A stretch of DNA of 64,000 nt from Malus domestica (lineage: Eukaryota > Streptophyta > Magnoliopsida > Rosales > Rosaceae), in contig NC_091677.1 of assembly GCF_042453785.1 (NCBI RefSeq), positions 6,419,501 to 6,483,500 of the forward strand, given 5' to 3'. The position numbers and the translations under genes were made by a program. Under the pieces are notes generated by a model. It was given only the letters and a program-made list of their open reading frames with translations, searched no databases and was not told the origin of the DNA. Positions 33,633 through 45,331 of the stretch are shown here, in pieces (position 1 is the stretch's first letter; the number at the start of each line of letters is the position of its first letter).

Positions 33633-34098
33633 AAATGCCACAACCTAATTTTTATTGTCCACATGTTAGGCTTGAAAATTTCTCTCATGTGAGAGCGTGT
33701 TGAGAATATAAATCCTATTCAGGAAAAAATAGATCTTGCATGTGCTTATAAGAAGTTGGACTACTCCCCATACTGCCAATTATTTTTATGATAAAACCTT
33801 AACTTTCTTTCGAACCCTGAGATGAAGTAAGGCATACTTATTATCGGTTAGTTTTTATTTCCTCGTGATTAGGCATTAACATAAATTTATTGTTTCTTTT
33901 TTTTTCAGGTACATGATTAGGCTCTAGCACAAATTTCCCATGGATTCAAGCTAATTATGGGGATCTGCATGATTCAGCTAGATAAACAAAAGGACAATGC
34001 TATTTGTATACATAGAAAACTGAGGTAATTAGCTACATGATACATGGAGGCTAATGTGGTTTATAGATAATAGGCTCGATGACGGTACCAATATCACT

Positions 34099-34106
34099 AT
34101 AAATAC
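34099..34106 (+). promoter_or_regulatory. TATA box candidate of the second OMT copy
   Basis: tataaata lies about 80 bp upstream of the ATG at 34,181. Confidence 0.5.
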
Positions 34107-34180
34107 GTAGTGTATACGTCCACCACTTTTTACGTACATCGATCGGTGGTGATCCGAAAAGAAATTAAGGGAGGGAGATC

Positions 34181-35056
34181 ATGGCAATGCCAGAACTGAA
34201 AGAAGAGGAAGGAGAAGCCATGTTCCAAGGCCAAGTTGATATTTTGCGTTATCACATATAACTTGGTTGAAAGCACGGCCTTGAAATGTGCATTGCAGAC
34301 ATCATAAACTCTGAAGGCCAAGGCCAACTCATCACCTTGTCACAAATTGCAGCTAAAATTGCATCCCCTACCACAAACCTTGATCATTTATGTGGCTTTT
34401 GAGCAATGAGGAGCAAAGCCTTGCCCCACTAGTGCTTATGGCCAATCAGCCCCATCACATAGCCTCCTGGCATTGCATAAGCAAATGTATAACGGAAGGT
34501 GGAAGTGGGTTTGAAAAGGCAAATGGGTTTAGCCTCTATGATTTCTCAAGTGAGATATCTGAATTGGGAAACTACTTCAAAGAGGGTATGGCATGTACGT
34601 CTAGGATTGTCATGAAAGCAATATTGTCCAATTATAAAGATGGGTTTGAGGGAGTTGGATTGATTGCTCATGTTGGAGGGAGTATAGGGGCAGCTGTGGC
34701 TGAGATTGTAAATGCACATCCACATATAAGAGGCATCAATTTTGACCTACCAGATGTGGTGGCTAGGGCACCAAGGTATCCTGATGTGACCCAATTGGGA
34801 ATTGGATCCCCTCCTGAGCAAATGGTGGAGATCCTCATGACCACACAACACGGGCTGTTAGATTTTGATCAAACGGTTACAATTATTATTACTTTTAGAG
34901 AGACCCCCATGTTTGTAGCCGTTGGATCAAAATCCAACGGCCTGTGTTGTGTGATCATGAGGATCCCCACCATTTGCTTAGGAGGGGATCCAATTCCACC
35001 AATTTGGGGGTGACATGTTTGATGCTATTCCCAATGCTGATGCCATTTTCATGAAG
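34181..35056 (+). pseudogene. Second plant O-methyltransferase copy, exon 1 only, broken
   Basis: It starts MAMPELKEEEGEAMFQGQVD at 34,181. A frame change and stop follow at about 34,260 (cacatataa). The region for the core N-terminal helices is shortened, with LDHL joined almost directly to WLLSNEEQSLAPL, a loss of about 40 codons against the first copy. The rest (34,390 onward) keeps the SAM region (GLIAHVGGSIGAAVAEIV, where the usual Asp-Val-Gly-Gly-Gly is changed) and NFDLPDVVARAP. A MITE interrupts it at 34,798-34,998. The exon end FMK then a GTAAAA donor matches the first copy. No exon 2 was found up to 41 kb. It is dead. Confidence 0.85.
34798..34998. mobile_element. Mutator-like MITE inside the second OMT copy
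   Basis: Same family as the one at 23,592. Ends ggaattggatcccctcctga and tcctaagc...ggatccaattcc pair on opposite strands. The core gttggatcaaaatccaacgg is shared. Flanks acccaattg (34,789-34,797) and accaatttg (34,999-35,007) match at 7 of 9 positions. Confidence 0.85.
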
Positions 35057-35366
35057 GTAAAATAGATCAATAACAACTGACATGTACCGTAGCATCATCA
35101 GCATTCAAATATGTCACAATATATAGGGACACATGCATTATAGATGCGTGCGTGCATGCGAAATATGTTTTCAACTAGACTGTAAATCTTATAAGAATTG
35201 TGCTCGATAGTTTGAGCGTATTGTATTAATGTTTATATAGAGATTACAAGTAGAGTTTGAATGAAGAACAAACTCTTCAAAAACAAACTTAAGATAATTT
35301 ACAGATAATACAATTAACAAATAATCTATTTGAATTCAAAATCATTCAACAGCCAAAGGATTGGAC
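35057..35366 (+). other. Intron start of the second OMT copy
   Basis: The sequence from the GTAAAA donor to the Copia insertion. No coding sign. It ends in the target site tggac. Confidence 0.6.
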
Positions 35367-35630
35367 TATTGGAAGTCGGAAGTTGTCCTGTCAACTTTTT
35401 CCTGTCAACCTTTTCCCTTAATTCAAGGGGTTGTTATTTATTTTCCCTAAGCCAGACAACTTCCTTAATTCAAGGGTGTCAACTTTTTCCCTTAATTCAA
35501 GGGGCTGTTATTTATTTTCCCTAAGCCACCTGTTGTGGCGTAAAGCAAGAGGTTAATCCTCTTATATATTGCTGTACAATTGTAAAAGAACTCATGAGAA
35601 AAAATACAATTCAATCCTTGAAAAACAATA
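35367..35630 (+). repeat. 5' LTR of the young Copia element
   Basis: 264 bp. Inside it the motif ttcccttaattcaagggg with ttatttattttccctaagcc occurs twice. The transcript start region near ctcttatatattgctg is a fair promoter candidate. Confidence 0.95.
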
Positions 35631-35642
35631 TGGTATCAGAGC
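35631..35642 (+). other. Primer binding site of the young Copia element
   Basis: tggtatcagagc directly follows the LTR and fits initiator tRNA-Met. Confidence 0.92.
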
Positions 35643-35697
35643 AGGAAAATTAACCTGCGTCTGCTATACTGCTATCTGAGCGTGTTCAACCCTCAAA

Positions 35698-38600
35698 ATG
35701 TCTGAAGACAATCCGCTAATATCCGAAGCTGAAAGCTCACTGGTGTCTTCCTCCATGAACGTACATGAGGTAGACGTCAACCCAAATCAAAGATTAAGCT
35801 CAGTCGTGTTGAATGAGTTTAATTACTTACCTTGGTCGAGAGCTGTGTCTTTGGCGCTAGGTGGAAGGTCTAAGCTAGGGTTCATAAATGGAAGCATCAA
35901 AGTACCTGATGCTTCATCACCAAACTATGAATCCTGGCTTAGCAAGGATTAGCTGGTTATGTCATGGCTCTTGAATTCCATGGAACGTAAATTAGCTGAA
36001 ATATTCAGCTACTCAGAATCCTCGTACCAGCTATGGGAAGCGGTCAAGGAAATGTATGGCAGCCAAAACAATGTTGCACGGGTCTTCCAATTAAAGAAGG
36101 ACATCTCCGATCTGCAGCAAGATGGCAAACCGTTTGTGCAACTCCTAGGAAGCATGAAAAGCATGTGGAATGAGTTGGAAATCTATCGTTCTCATACAAC
36201 CGACGTAGCACTGCTACGAAAGAGAGCAGAAGAAGACAAGATATTTCAACTCTTGTCCAGTCTTGATTCAACGTATGAAGACCTTCGATGTCACATACTC
36301 ATGAACACTGAGCTTCCTTCCTTCACCAGTGTGTGTGGGACGATTCAACGAGAGGAAGTAAGGAGGAAAGTCATGAACATGGGTACAACGACTAGTGTAC
36401 CTAAGGCTAGGGCATATATAACCAACGAAAAGAGGTACAAAGGAAAGCATCCGAACTTGAAGTGTCAACACTGTAATAATACGGGTCACGTCAAAGACAC
36501 ATGCTGGATTTTACACCCAGAGTTAAAGCCTGAGTTCATGAAGGACAACAAGGGTGTGCAAAGGATGAACCGTACTCCACATCGAGCGAATCATGCGTCT
36601 ACCTCCACCTCCAATGGGCCAGATCCACTCAAGAACTTCACAGCGAATCCAGCTGAACTCATGAACGAGTTTATGTCGTATCTTCAAAGCAAGAAAGGAG
36701 ATGCTAGAAGTGATCGTGCTGATAGCATAGAAGAAGGGAACTCGACGGCATTGCTCGGTAAGTTTGCAGGGTTCTTGGCAGACACGAAACCCGTACCCCA
36801 AGAGGACATGCAAGGTATCATGAAAGCCTTTAAAACTGCTCTTAAAATAAATATGTTGCATGATTTTTGGGTTGTAGATTCGGGTGCCACAGATCATATG
36901 ACCAACCATGTGTCTAAGTCTCAAAAATTTGAAAAATTTACAAACCCTTCTCAAGTTTCAATTGCAAATGGTGAGAATGTAAAGGTCTTAGGAAAGGAAA
37001 AAATAAAATTAATGTCAGACGAAATTGAATCAATGGCTTTATATGTTCCTTCTTTCCCATTTCAACTTCTATATGTGTGAAAGATCACAAATACCTTGAA
37101 TTGCTTAGCCATTTTTTCTCCTCACAATGTTATCTTTTAGAATTGTGCCACCAAGAAGACGATTGGTGAAGGGTTTTATTTAGATGGTCTCTATTACATA
37201 TCAAAAAGCAATCCGAGAGGGTTTCAAGCCAAGCTCAACCCCATTCAAGATAATCAATTGTGGCATCAACGTTTAGCTCATCCTTCTTCACTCATTTTGT
37301 CAACTCTATTTCCAAACTTAGGAAATGATGCTATTTCATGTGAAACATACCACTTGTCTAAATCCACTCGACTACCTTTTAACTCTTCCTTGTCTAGAAC
37401 TAGTAAGTGTTTTGAACTAGTTCATTTAGATGTATGGGGACCAACTAGTGAATCATTTGATGGCTATAAGTATTTTGTGATTTTTGTGCATGACTTCTCT
37501 CGAGTCACATGGTTATATCTCTTAAAGTCTAAGAATGAAGTTATGGAAGTTTTTAAGGACTTTCATAACCTTGTTAAAAACCATTTCTCCTCTCAAATTC
37601 AAGCCTTATGGTCTAACAATGGCACCGAATATATGTCCCATATCATGAAACAATATTTGAGCACTCATGGCATCATGCATCAAACAAGTTGTGTTGGAAC
37701 ACCTCAACAAAATGGTGTATCCGAACGCAAAAACCGTGACCTACTTGAAAAAACAAGAGCACTAATGCTACAAATGAATGTACCAAAGAGATTTTGGTCT
37801 CAAGGTGTTATGGCAGCTGCATATATCATCAATAGATTACCCAGCCGAGTCTTGGAATTCAAGTCTCCACTCGAGGTCATGAAAGGAAGGAAAATTGACC
37901 TCTCACATCTTAAAGTGTTTGGCTGCATCTGTTTTGTGCATGTTCAATCTCTTCACCGAGATAAATTAGATCCTAGAGCTGCCAAATGTATTTTTCTTGG
38001 TTATTCCTCTACACAAAAGGGATATAAGTGTTATAATTCCCAACTAAAGAGATTGATTATGTCCAAAGATGTACGATTTCATGAAACTAACCATTTTTTC
38101 AGCAAGTCAAGTGAAATCACAGCCCAAGGGGATGGCATCTTGGATGTGTTCCCACTACCAAGAATTGAACTGGAGGGACCACAACAATGCGAGCTCAGTT
38201 ATGTCAACGTTGATGCTTCTCCCAATGAAGGGTCTCACTCTGAGGATACACTGCATGACAATTGTGACAATCAAGATGATGCGAACGAGTGTGAAACAAC
38301 TCTTCCAGCTCCTCGACGCAATCCAATGCGTGTTAGAAAAACTCTCATAAGACTTCAGGATTTTGTCATGTACAAACCCACACATCCCATCTCCAATTGT
38401 GTGTCATACAAGAGAATGACACCGGATCATGCTGCATTCCTAAGCACTATATCCAGTTACCAGGAGCCTCAGAATTTCCACGAGGCCAACAGCCAAGAGG
38501 TGTGGAAAGAGGCAATGCAAGAAGAACTTAAAGCTCTAGATCAACACAATACATAGAGCATCACCAAACTTCTAACAGGCAAGAAAGCAGTGGGTTGCAA

Positions 38601-39999
38601 ATGGATTTATAAACTTAAATTCAAGTCAGATGGTTCAATTGAGAGACATAAAGCAAGACTGGTGGCTCGGGGATTCACTCAAACATTTGAGGTGGATTAC
38701 AAAGAAACGTTTGCACCTGTGGCCAAAATGAACACAGTAAGAGTGCTATTGTCTGTAGCTGTAAACAAAGGATGGTCCATGTACCAAATGGACGTGAAGA
38801 ACGCATTCTTGCACGGTGATCTTAAAGAAGAAGTCTATATGAAATTGCCACTAGGGCATCCACAAAGCAATGAACCGAATGTGGTGTGCAGATTGCACAA
38901 AGCCATTTATGGCCTAAAGCAGTTCCCACGAGCTTGGTATGCCAAACTGAGCTCAGTTCTCACTAGTGTTGGTTTCAAAAGCAACAACGCCGATTCCTCA
39001 CTATTTGTTCGCACAGGAGCTGTGGGCACATTGGTTGTGCTGATTTATGTTGATGATCTGATAATTACGGGTGATAATACTGACGAGATCTCCACTCTCA
39101 AACAGTCTCTCAGACAAAGATTTGCAATTAAAGACCTTGGGATATTGAAGTACTTTCTTGGTATAGAAGTGGCAACCTCACACAAGGGACTGTTTCTTAA
39201 CCAAAGAAAGTATGTCTTGGATTTGCTCAAGGATGCTAACATGAGCGATGCTAAACCAGCCACCACTCCTCTTGACAGTAAGCAAAAACCTAGCTTGAAG
39301 GGCACACCACTCACTGATATCACCCATTATCAGCGATTGGTTGGAAAATTGATCTATCTCACAATCACTAGACCCGACATCACCTATTCTGTAAGTCTTG
39401 TGAGCCAATTCATGCACTCCCCGACTCTTGAACATTTGACTCTGGTTAAACAGATCTTACGTTACTTAAAAGGTTCAGTGGGTCGTGGTATCATCATGCG
39501 GAAGAATGACAACACTCAAGTTGTAGGGTATTGTGATGCTGATTGGGCAGGCAACGCAATCGATCGTAAGTCCACCTCCGGCTACTGTACATTTGTCGGT
39601 GGAAACTTGGTCACCTAGAAAAGTAAAAAGCAAACTGTTATCGCCAGATTCAGTACAGAAGCTGAGTACCGTGCAATGGCTTCCACTGCGTGTGAGTTGA
39701 TCTGGCTCAAGGGTCTTCTGTGTGATTTAGGGTTTCCTGTAACTCTTCCTATGTCCTTATTCTGTGACAATCAGGCAGCCATGCATATAGCATCTAACCC
39801 CGTGTTTCACGAGAGAACAAAACACATTGAGGTTGACTGTCATTTCGTTCGGGCACAGGTGCAGTCGCAGGTAATTCAGACACAGTATACACGAAGCTTC
39901 GACCAACTGGCCGACATTTTCACCAAGCCATTGGCTTCTCATCAGTTTCAACGGCTTCTGTCCAAGCTTGGATCCATAAACCTTCTGGATCCAGCTTAA
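35698..39999 (+). pseudogene. Copia gag-pol polyprotein, one frame with five nonsense codons
   Basis: From the ATG at 35,698 the same frame runs to a TAA at about 39,998 without any frameshift. Five in-frame stops break it: TAG 35,950, TGA 37,078, TAG 37,138, TAG 38,554 and TAG 39,616. Domains in order: gag with one zinc knuckle CQHCNNTGHVKDTC, protease VVDSGATDHM, pre-integrase WHQRLAHPS with CETYHLSKS (second Cys replaced by Tyr), integrase core HLDVWGPT, LWSNNGTEY (the usual catalytic Asp is Asn) and PQQNGVSERKNR. Next come reverse transcriptase with LIYVDDLIITGD, then RNase H with YCDADWAGN and [11 protein letters not shown]. The element cannot make a full polyprotein without readthrough. 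Confidence 0.93.
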
Positions 40000-40006
40000 G
40001 GGGGAG

Positions 40007-40284
40007 TATTGGAAGTCGGAAGTTGTCCTGTCAACTTTTTCCTGTCAACCTTTTCCCTTAATTCAAAGGGCTGTTATTTATTTTCCCTAAGCCAGACAAC
40101 TTCCTTAATTCAAGGGTGTCAACTTTTTCCTGTCAACTTTTTCCCTTAATTCAAGGGGCTGTTATTTATTTTCCCTAAGCCACCTGTTGTGGCGTAAAGC
40201 AAGAGGTTAATCCTCTTATATATTGCTGTACAATTGTAAAAGAACTCATGAGAAAAAATACAATTCAATCCTTGAAAAACAATA
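40007..40284 (+). repeat. 3' LTR of the young Copia element
   Basis: 278 bp, nearly identical to the 5' LTR apart from one extra 14-bp unit. Confidence 0.95.
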
Positions 40285-40289
40285 TGGAC

Positions 40290-40748
40290 TGTTGAGAAGT
40301 TTTAGCTAAGCCTTCCTGTTGACTGATTCCGTTGTGATCTCCGGTGAGTTTTTTGGCGGGAAGCTTTGATTTCAAACTTGGTTTATCAGATCTGAACTAA
40401 ACATAATTAATCAAATAAGAATCAACAAGGTGACAGGCTAGGCAAACTATAAACAAATACTAAAATAGGTTTTCGAACAAGGCAACAGGCTAGGCAAACA
40501 GCCACATCAGCATCAAAGTACAAATTTGCCTTTAAGTTTTTCCTAATCCCTTGGAGATGCTATTACACATATGCATGAGATGACAATTCTTTTGTGTTTC
40601 AGTGGATACAGCACAATCGGGTTGAGCCAGAAGCCGCCAATCAGTTCATTAGGCTCGGGTAGGCATTTATCAAGGGTTTAAATATGATGGGCTCAACCCA
40701 CTAACCTGCAGGCTAAAAGCCTTACCAGGCCTCCCCGAATTGGGTGAT
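40290..40748. other. DNA right of the Copia element
   Basis: No OMT second exon or other gene is recognised. A gcaacaggctaggcaaac motif is repeated near 40,430 and 40,480. Confidence 0.45.
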
Positions 40749-40751
40749 TTA

Positions 40752-41916
40752 GGCCCTGTTTGGCACAGCGTATAACGGATCGGATAGTATTAATAATACG
40801 GTGTACGGTGTTTGGTGACAGTTCGGATTAAATAAGCACCGGATTAAATAATCCGGGCCCACCTTTTTTACACGGTGTGTACCCGCTTGCTTATACCATC
40901 CATTTTCACGGTATAATTAGTCGGGCTCTCTTGTCTCCCGACGCAATCTTCCGCTTTCTCTCCCGACGCAATCTTCCGTTTTACCCTCCTTCCATTTCTT
41001 TTCATTTTTCCATTTTCCACCAGATCTGACAAAAATCTTCGAACCAAAAATTTAGCAAAATCCCACAGTTCCCTTTTTTGAAAGACCATCATCCTATTTC
41101 CCTCAACTTCCCCATTCTTTCCCCAAAATTTCGATTCCCCCCACCACCACCACCGCAACCTCTTAACGCAGCGTTTCATTCTCTTCCTCTCCAGACGCCA
41201 TCTTGCTCTCATCCCAGGTATGTCTTCTCACAGTCTTCTTCTTCGTTTGAATCACATTTTCGTCTTTTCAATTTTCTTCTTCTGGGATTCCGCCCCTCCC
41301 TCTATTCTTCCCCCTCCTATTTTTCTTGCAATTGATTGAATCTATTTATTATTTTCTCTCTAATTATGCAATTGATTATGTAAATTTGTGTTTTACATCA
41401 CTCTATCCATTTTTTTAATTTTTATGTGAATTTTACTTTTTATCTGGATATATATATGTGTGAATAATTTCGGACTAGGGTTGTTGAATTGTTGATTGGC
41501 ATTGAATTGTTGAATTTCGGACTAGGGTTGTTGAATTGTTGATTGGAATTTTTATCTGGATATAGATATGTGTGAATATATACGTGACAACCACAGAGGC
41601 CAAATTAGAATGGAAAAAAAAATAATATCAAATTAACAAAACACAAGGCAGGAAACTTAACTCAAAATTAGTACCAAAGTTGCTTGTATCTTTATACGAA
41701 TCAATAAAGCATTATATTAGAGTCTAAAAGCTAAGAAAGATTTGTTAATTTTTTTTCTCTTGTCCTATCCGGTTCAATACCAAACACAGTATAAATAATA
41801 CGGTCATTAATCCGATACTGCACCAAACGCCCGACTAATTTAGTCAGTACTATCCGGTGGCTATTTATCCTATCCGACAGAAATAGTCAGTACAGTCCGA
41901 GCTGCCAAACGAGGCC
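40752..41916. mobile_element. PIF/Harbinger-type non-autonomous element
   Basis: 1165 bp flanked by TTA (40,749-40,751 and 41,917-41,919). Ends ggccctgtttggcac and gctgccaaacgaggcc are inverted. Subterminal parts also pair in part (cggatcggatagtatt against cagtactatccgg). The middle (41,080-41,350) is pyrimidine-rich with a CAGGTATG donor-like site, like a captured leader or intron. A gttgttgaattgttgattgg repeat follows at 41,480-41,545. No transposase is seen. Confidence 0.82.
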
Positions 41917-41919
41917 TTA

Positions 41920-44900
41920 TAGGATAACATAGTCCACACTCCAAATATAAGAATAAGATGTTCACCTATGACTATCTTTGACATTATTCTGTGGATTACA
42001 AAATCAAAAGCCATCTTTTGGAAACCAAGATTTAATTATATAGTAGCTCAACAATTTTCGGTAAAGCGCGCATGTGAAACTACGATACAAGAGAATAAAA
42101 ACGAAACAAAAAATAACAATTCTATATTCCACATGGAGAACCGGGAAGGTACGAGTTGTGATTAACTACTCACCTAAAATTATTAGGATGTCCTACTAAC
42201 CTGAGTAATTTAAAGCGTGCTTAATGTGACCTCATATATTAAATTATGGAGAAAATTAGAAGACACGCATTTACCCAGTTAACTTAGACTCCATTACACA
42301 ATCAATCACTTTAATATCCGTTTTAGTTATACAAGGCTTGGTAGGAAGGTATGAGATATATTATACATATAATGTATGAAATTTGATACAGCAAATGGAT
42401 GGAAATTCTCAACTTAATGGTTGTAGTTTCTAGCTCATGCACTCTTGATATCGGAGGTCTTTAATTTGTAGCTAAAAAAATTAATTAAGTGGTGATAATA
42501 TCCCACTTATAGCAATTTGCACTCAAATACTTACAAAAACAAAGAAACTTATTCGCATTTGTTTATTGTCATATTTATTTTCTATATAAATGCTTATGTC
42601 GTCATTTTATTAATCTAAATTACAAATTTAGATATGAATTTACTGAATTAATAGTCTAAATTTACAGTTTGACAACTTTAACATGAAAACATTTTCCTTA
42701 AAATTTATCCAAATGATAAGGCCAGCTAGGAAATGGTTTAGATTTAGCTATATTAAGATTTTGATGACATCCAATGTATCAAAACCATTTATGAATTTTT
42801 TTTATTAGAAAAATCATAAGAAGAAGAAAGAAAAATAAATTATCTTAGCATGGCATGTGGCAAGCTATTATTAATGTCCAAGTGGATTATCAGATTGAGT
42901 GAATTATATCAAGTGCAATACAGCAAATCCATCCATGATCAATGTCTCTAGACCCACAAAACCCAATGGCAAATGCCCATGCGTGGTGCAATTTTGGTGT
43001 TTGTGGGTAGTTGGACTCCAAAAGTCCTTGTTATTTATATCAGTTCATACGCATGTTACAATATGTGGTTGATGGTTGCACTTTTGAGATCAAAACGACG
43101 TGATGTTTCTCTCTCTATAGATAAAATAGGAAATTTGGGTTTTCCCCACTGTTCAACCAAAGCCATAAGTGGATCACATAGTCGGTTGCACTCAAAAAGG
43201 AGCTTACAGATTTGTCAATGGGATTGTCTTAGAAACCACTAACATTCTACAAGCGCAGTAATGAATGACATGGGCAAGAGATAAGTAATTGAGCACTAAT
43301 GGGATTCAAAAACACTCAAATCCTGGAATAATTTTTTATCCTTCTAGAGTGAGTTCTTCCCCATCTTGAATGTTCAAAACCAATCTATAGAGTCAATACT
43401 AACACTCATGTATTTTTACTGTAGATTAGTTATAAAATTATGTGCGCACTAGGTTTATCAAAACTAAAGATGATTTTTTAAATCGCCGGCACAAGGACAC
43501 CACCATGGACAAAAATTTTACACGTCTTTATTTTGTTTGCGCAAGGATGTTATCGGGGTGATTTACCTGTGTCATGTAAGTTCTTCTCGCTTTTTAGAGA
43601 GAGTGATAGACCTCCGGCATGCCAACATTCCTTGTACACTGTAGGCTAGTTAGAATGTTTTGGTCTCAATCCAATAGGCAATAACTACCACTTTATACTA
43701 TACTATTAATTAGTAAGGATGCATAGTAGCGTTCAAAGATCACTCTTTGGCCTTTAGACTCACTTCAACGACTTCGCCCTTTAAGTGACAAGAGGGAGGG
43801 TGGTAAGGAGTAGTGTAAGAGTGGTTCGGTCATCAACATGCCTCTCCTTATTCATTCTATAGGGCAGGGCTACGGACTAACAATTCAGCAAAAGGGCTTA
43901 AAAGCTCCTTTATCAAACCTTCCCCTTTGAATAATAATAAGGTAAGCTCGCACCATTCTCATTTCTAGACCCATATATATATTAAAAGGTAGAAAAGAAA
44001 ATGTGAAGATTTCTTGTATGGGTAAATACTTTTAACGACTTAAACTAAAAGCCACTTGTACATGAAGTTAGTATATAAAAATTTCATCAAACGCATACCT
44101 AATAGTTCACACCTATGTACCGAAAATTGCTTTTGACAAAACCCCTTTTTTTTTCTTCACTCGAAGCCCAAACAAAGTCTTGAAATAGTAGTCAAATATC
44201 TTACATGTTAATCTTAAACCTCCACAAAAAACAAATATCCTGATAACAATTTAAGTAAGTGATTTTCAGTCAACGAAAATAAGTGCGAAAGAAGAAAACC
44301 GAAATATGAAAATCGTAACCATAATTCTTTGCATGTCTCAATTACACGGTGACAGCCAACATTTCATTGCGCGACAATTAAAGCATGATTACTGGGAGAG
44401 TTATGATGACTCTAATCCCAAATATTATAAAATAACTTTGTGCAACCAATCTAGAAAAAGCAATAACTTATGGCATGTGGTGGTTCGGTTTGACGCGAGC
44501 ACACAGAATGATATAGCATTGCACCAAGTCCAGGACTGAAGGAAACCCAAGGCCATAAGGTGTTTTGGTTGGTCGTTTTGTTTTGGAATTCCATGTTTCC
44601 AACTGACAAGATGAACTAGTCAAAATACACAGAGCTTCCCATTAGTGAGGTTTTGGCTGATGCATGAACAACCAATGATCCACTTCTCTAGTTTCATAAT
44701 TTATATCATGATATTATCCACAAAATCCCTTAAATAGGCTTATTCCTTAGCAGCGGTGTACTTAAATAGGCTTATCCTTAACAGCAGTGAACTCCTGTCA
44801 TATAATTTCTTTTCGTTCAGCATTTTAATCATGTTATAAGTATTATAAAGAGTGGAATATACAGTCGAAAGCAACATCCACTTCCAGTATGTTGACCACC

Positions 44901-45331
44901 CAACTGTGGTCAACATTGATGACCATATGTTAGGGTTTGGAAAATCGGAAGAAAAATATTAAAATAAAAAATTGCAAAATCAGAAGGCAATTTATCCTTA
45001 TCTCCCCAGAGTTCCATAAAACGGTCAAGAGAATATAATAATTTACACAAACCACTATAAACTCATGATTCAAAGAGCCTTTCTCTAACCTCACCCATCT
45101 CTCAACTACATACAAAGTCCCAACAAAAGGAGTCAAAGTCATTCATCACATACTCTCATCTACTGACCTCAAACATGAGCTCAACACTAAAACACCCTAG
45201 CAAATAACCACAATCCTAAATCAGCTTCATCGGCTAATTAAACTCCAAAACAAAAGGTTAACAAAAACCAAATTATCCCAAGAGAGGAGTTTAGCTGTCA
45301 ATCACTTTCATTTTCAAGTGAAGGAGTTCTT
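41920..45331. other. Intergenic DNA, no gene recognised
   Basis: Short frames such as 42,973-43,242 and 44,306-44,539 lack family features. A less AT-rich block at about 43,730-43,960 looks unlike its surroundings and is discussed as a possible organellar insert. Confidence 0.45.

Larger units (their letters stand above)
35367..40284 (+). mobile_element. Young Ty1/Copia retrotransposon, complete ends
   Basis: LTRs at 35,367-35,630 and 40,007-40,284. TSD tggac at 35,362-35,366 and 40,285-40,289. Primer site tggtatcagagc at 35,631-35,642 and purine tract aagggggag at 39,998-40,006. LTRs differ by two substitutions and a 14-bp unit (cctgtcaacttttt) extra in the right LTR. They begin TATTG and end CAATA, so TA...TA and not TG...CA. 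Gag, protease, integrase, reverse transcriptase and RNase H lie in one frame in the Copia order. Confidence 0.95.

Noticed and set aside
40600-40680. Possible second exon of the broken OMT copy after tttcag
   Set aside because: The translation after the AG lacks the HDWSD catalytic region and the rest of exon 2.
43730-43960. Firm call of mitochondrial DNA
   Set aside because: Only composition and style suggest it; no gene or known mitochondrial motif could be named, so it is kept as a low-interest finding.
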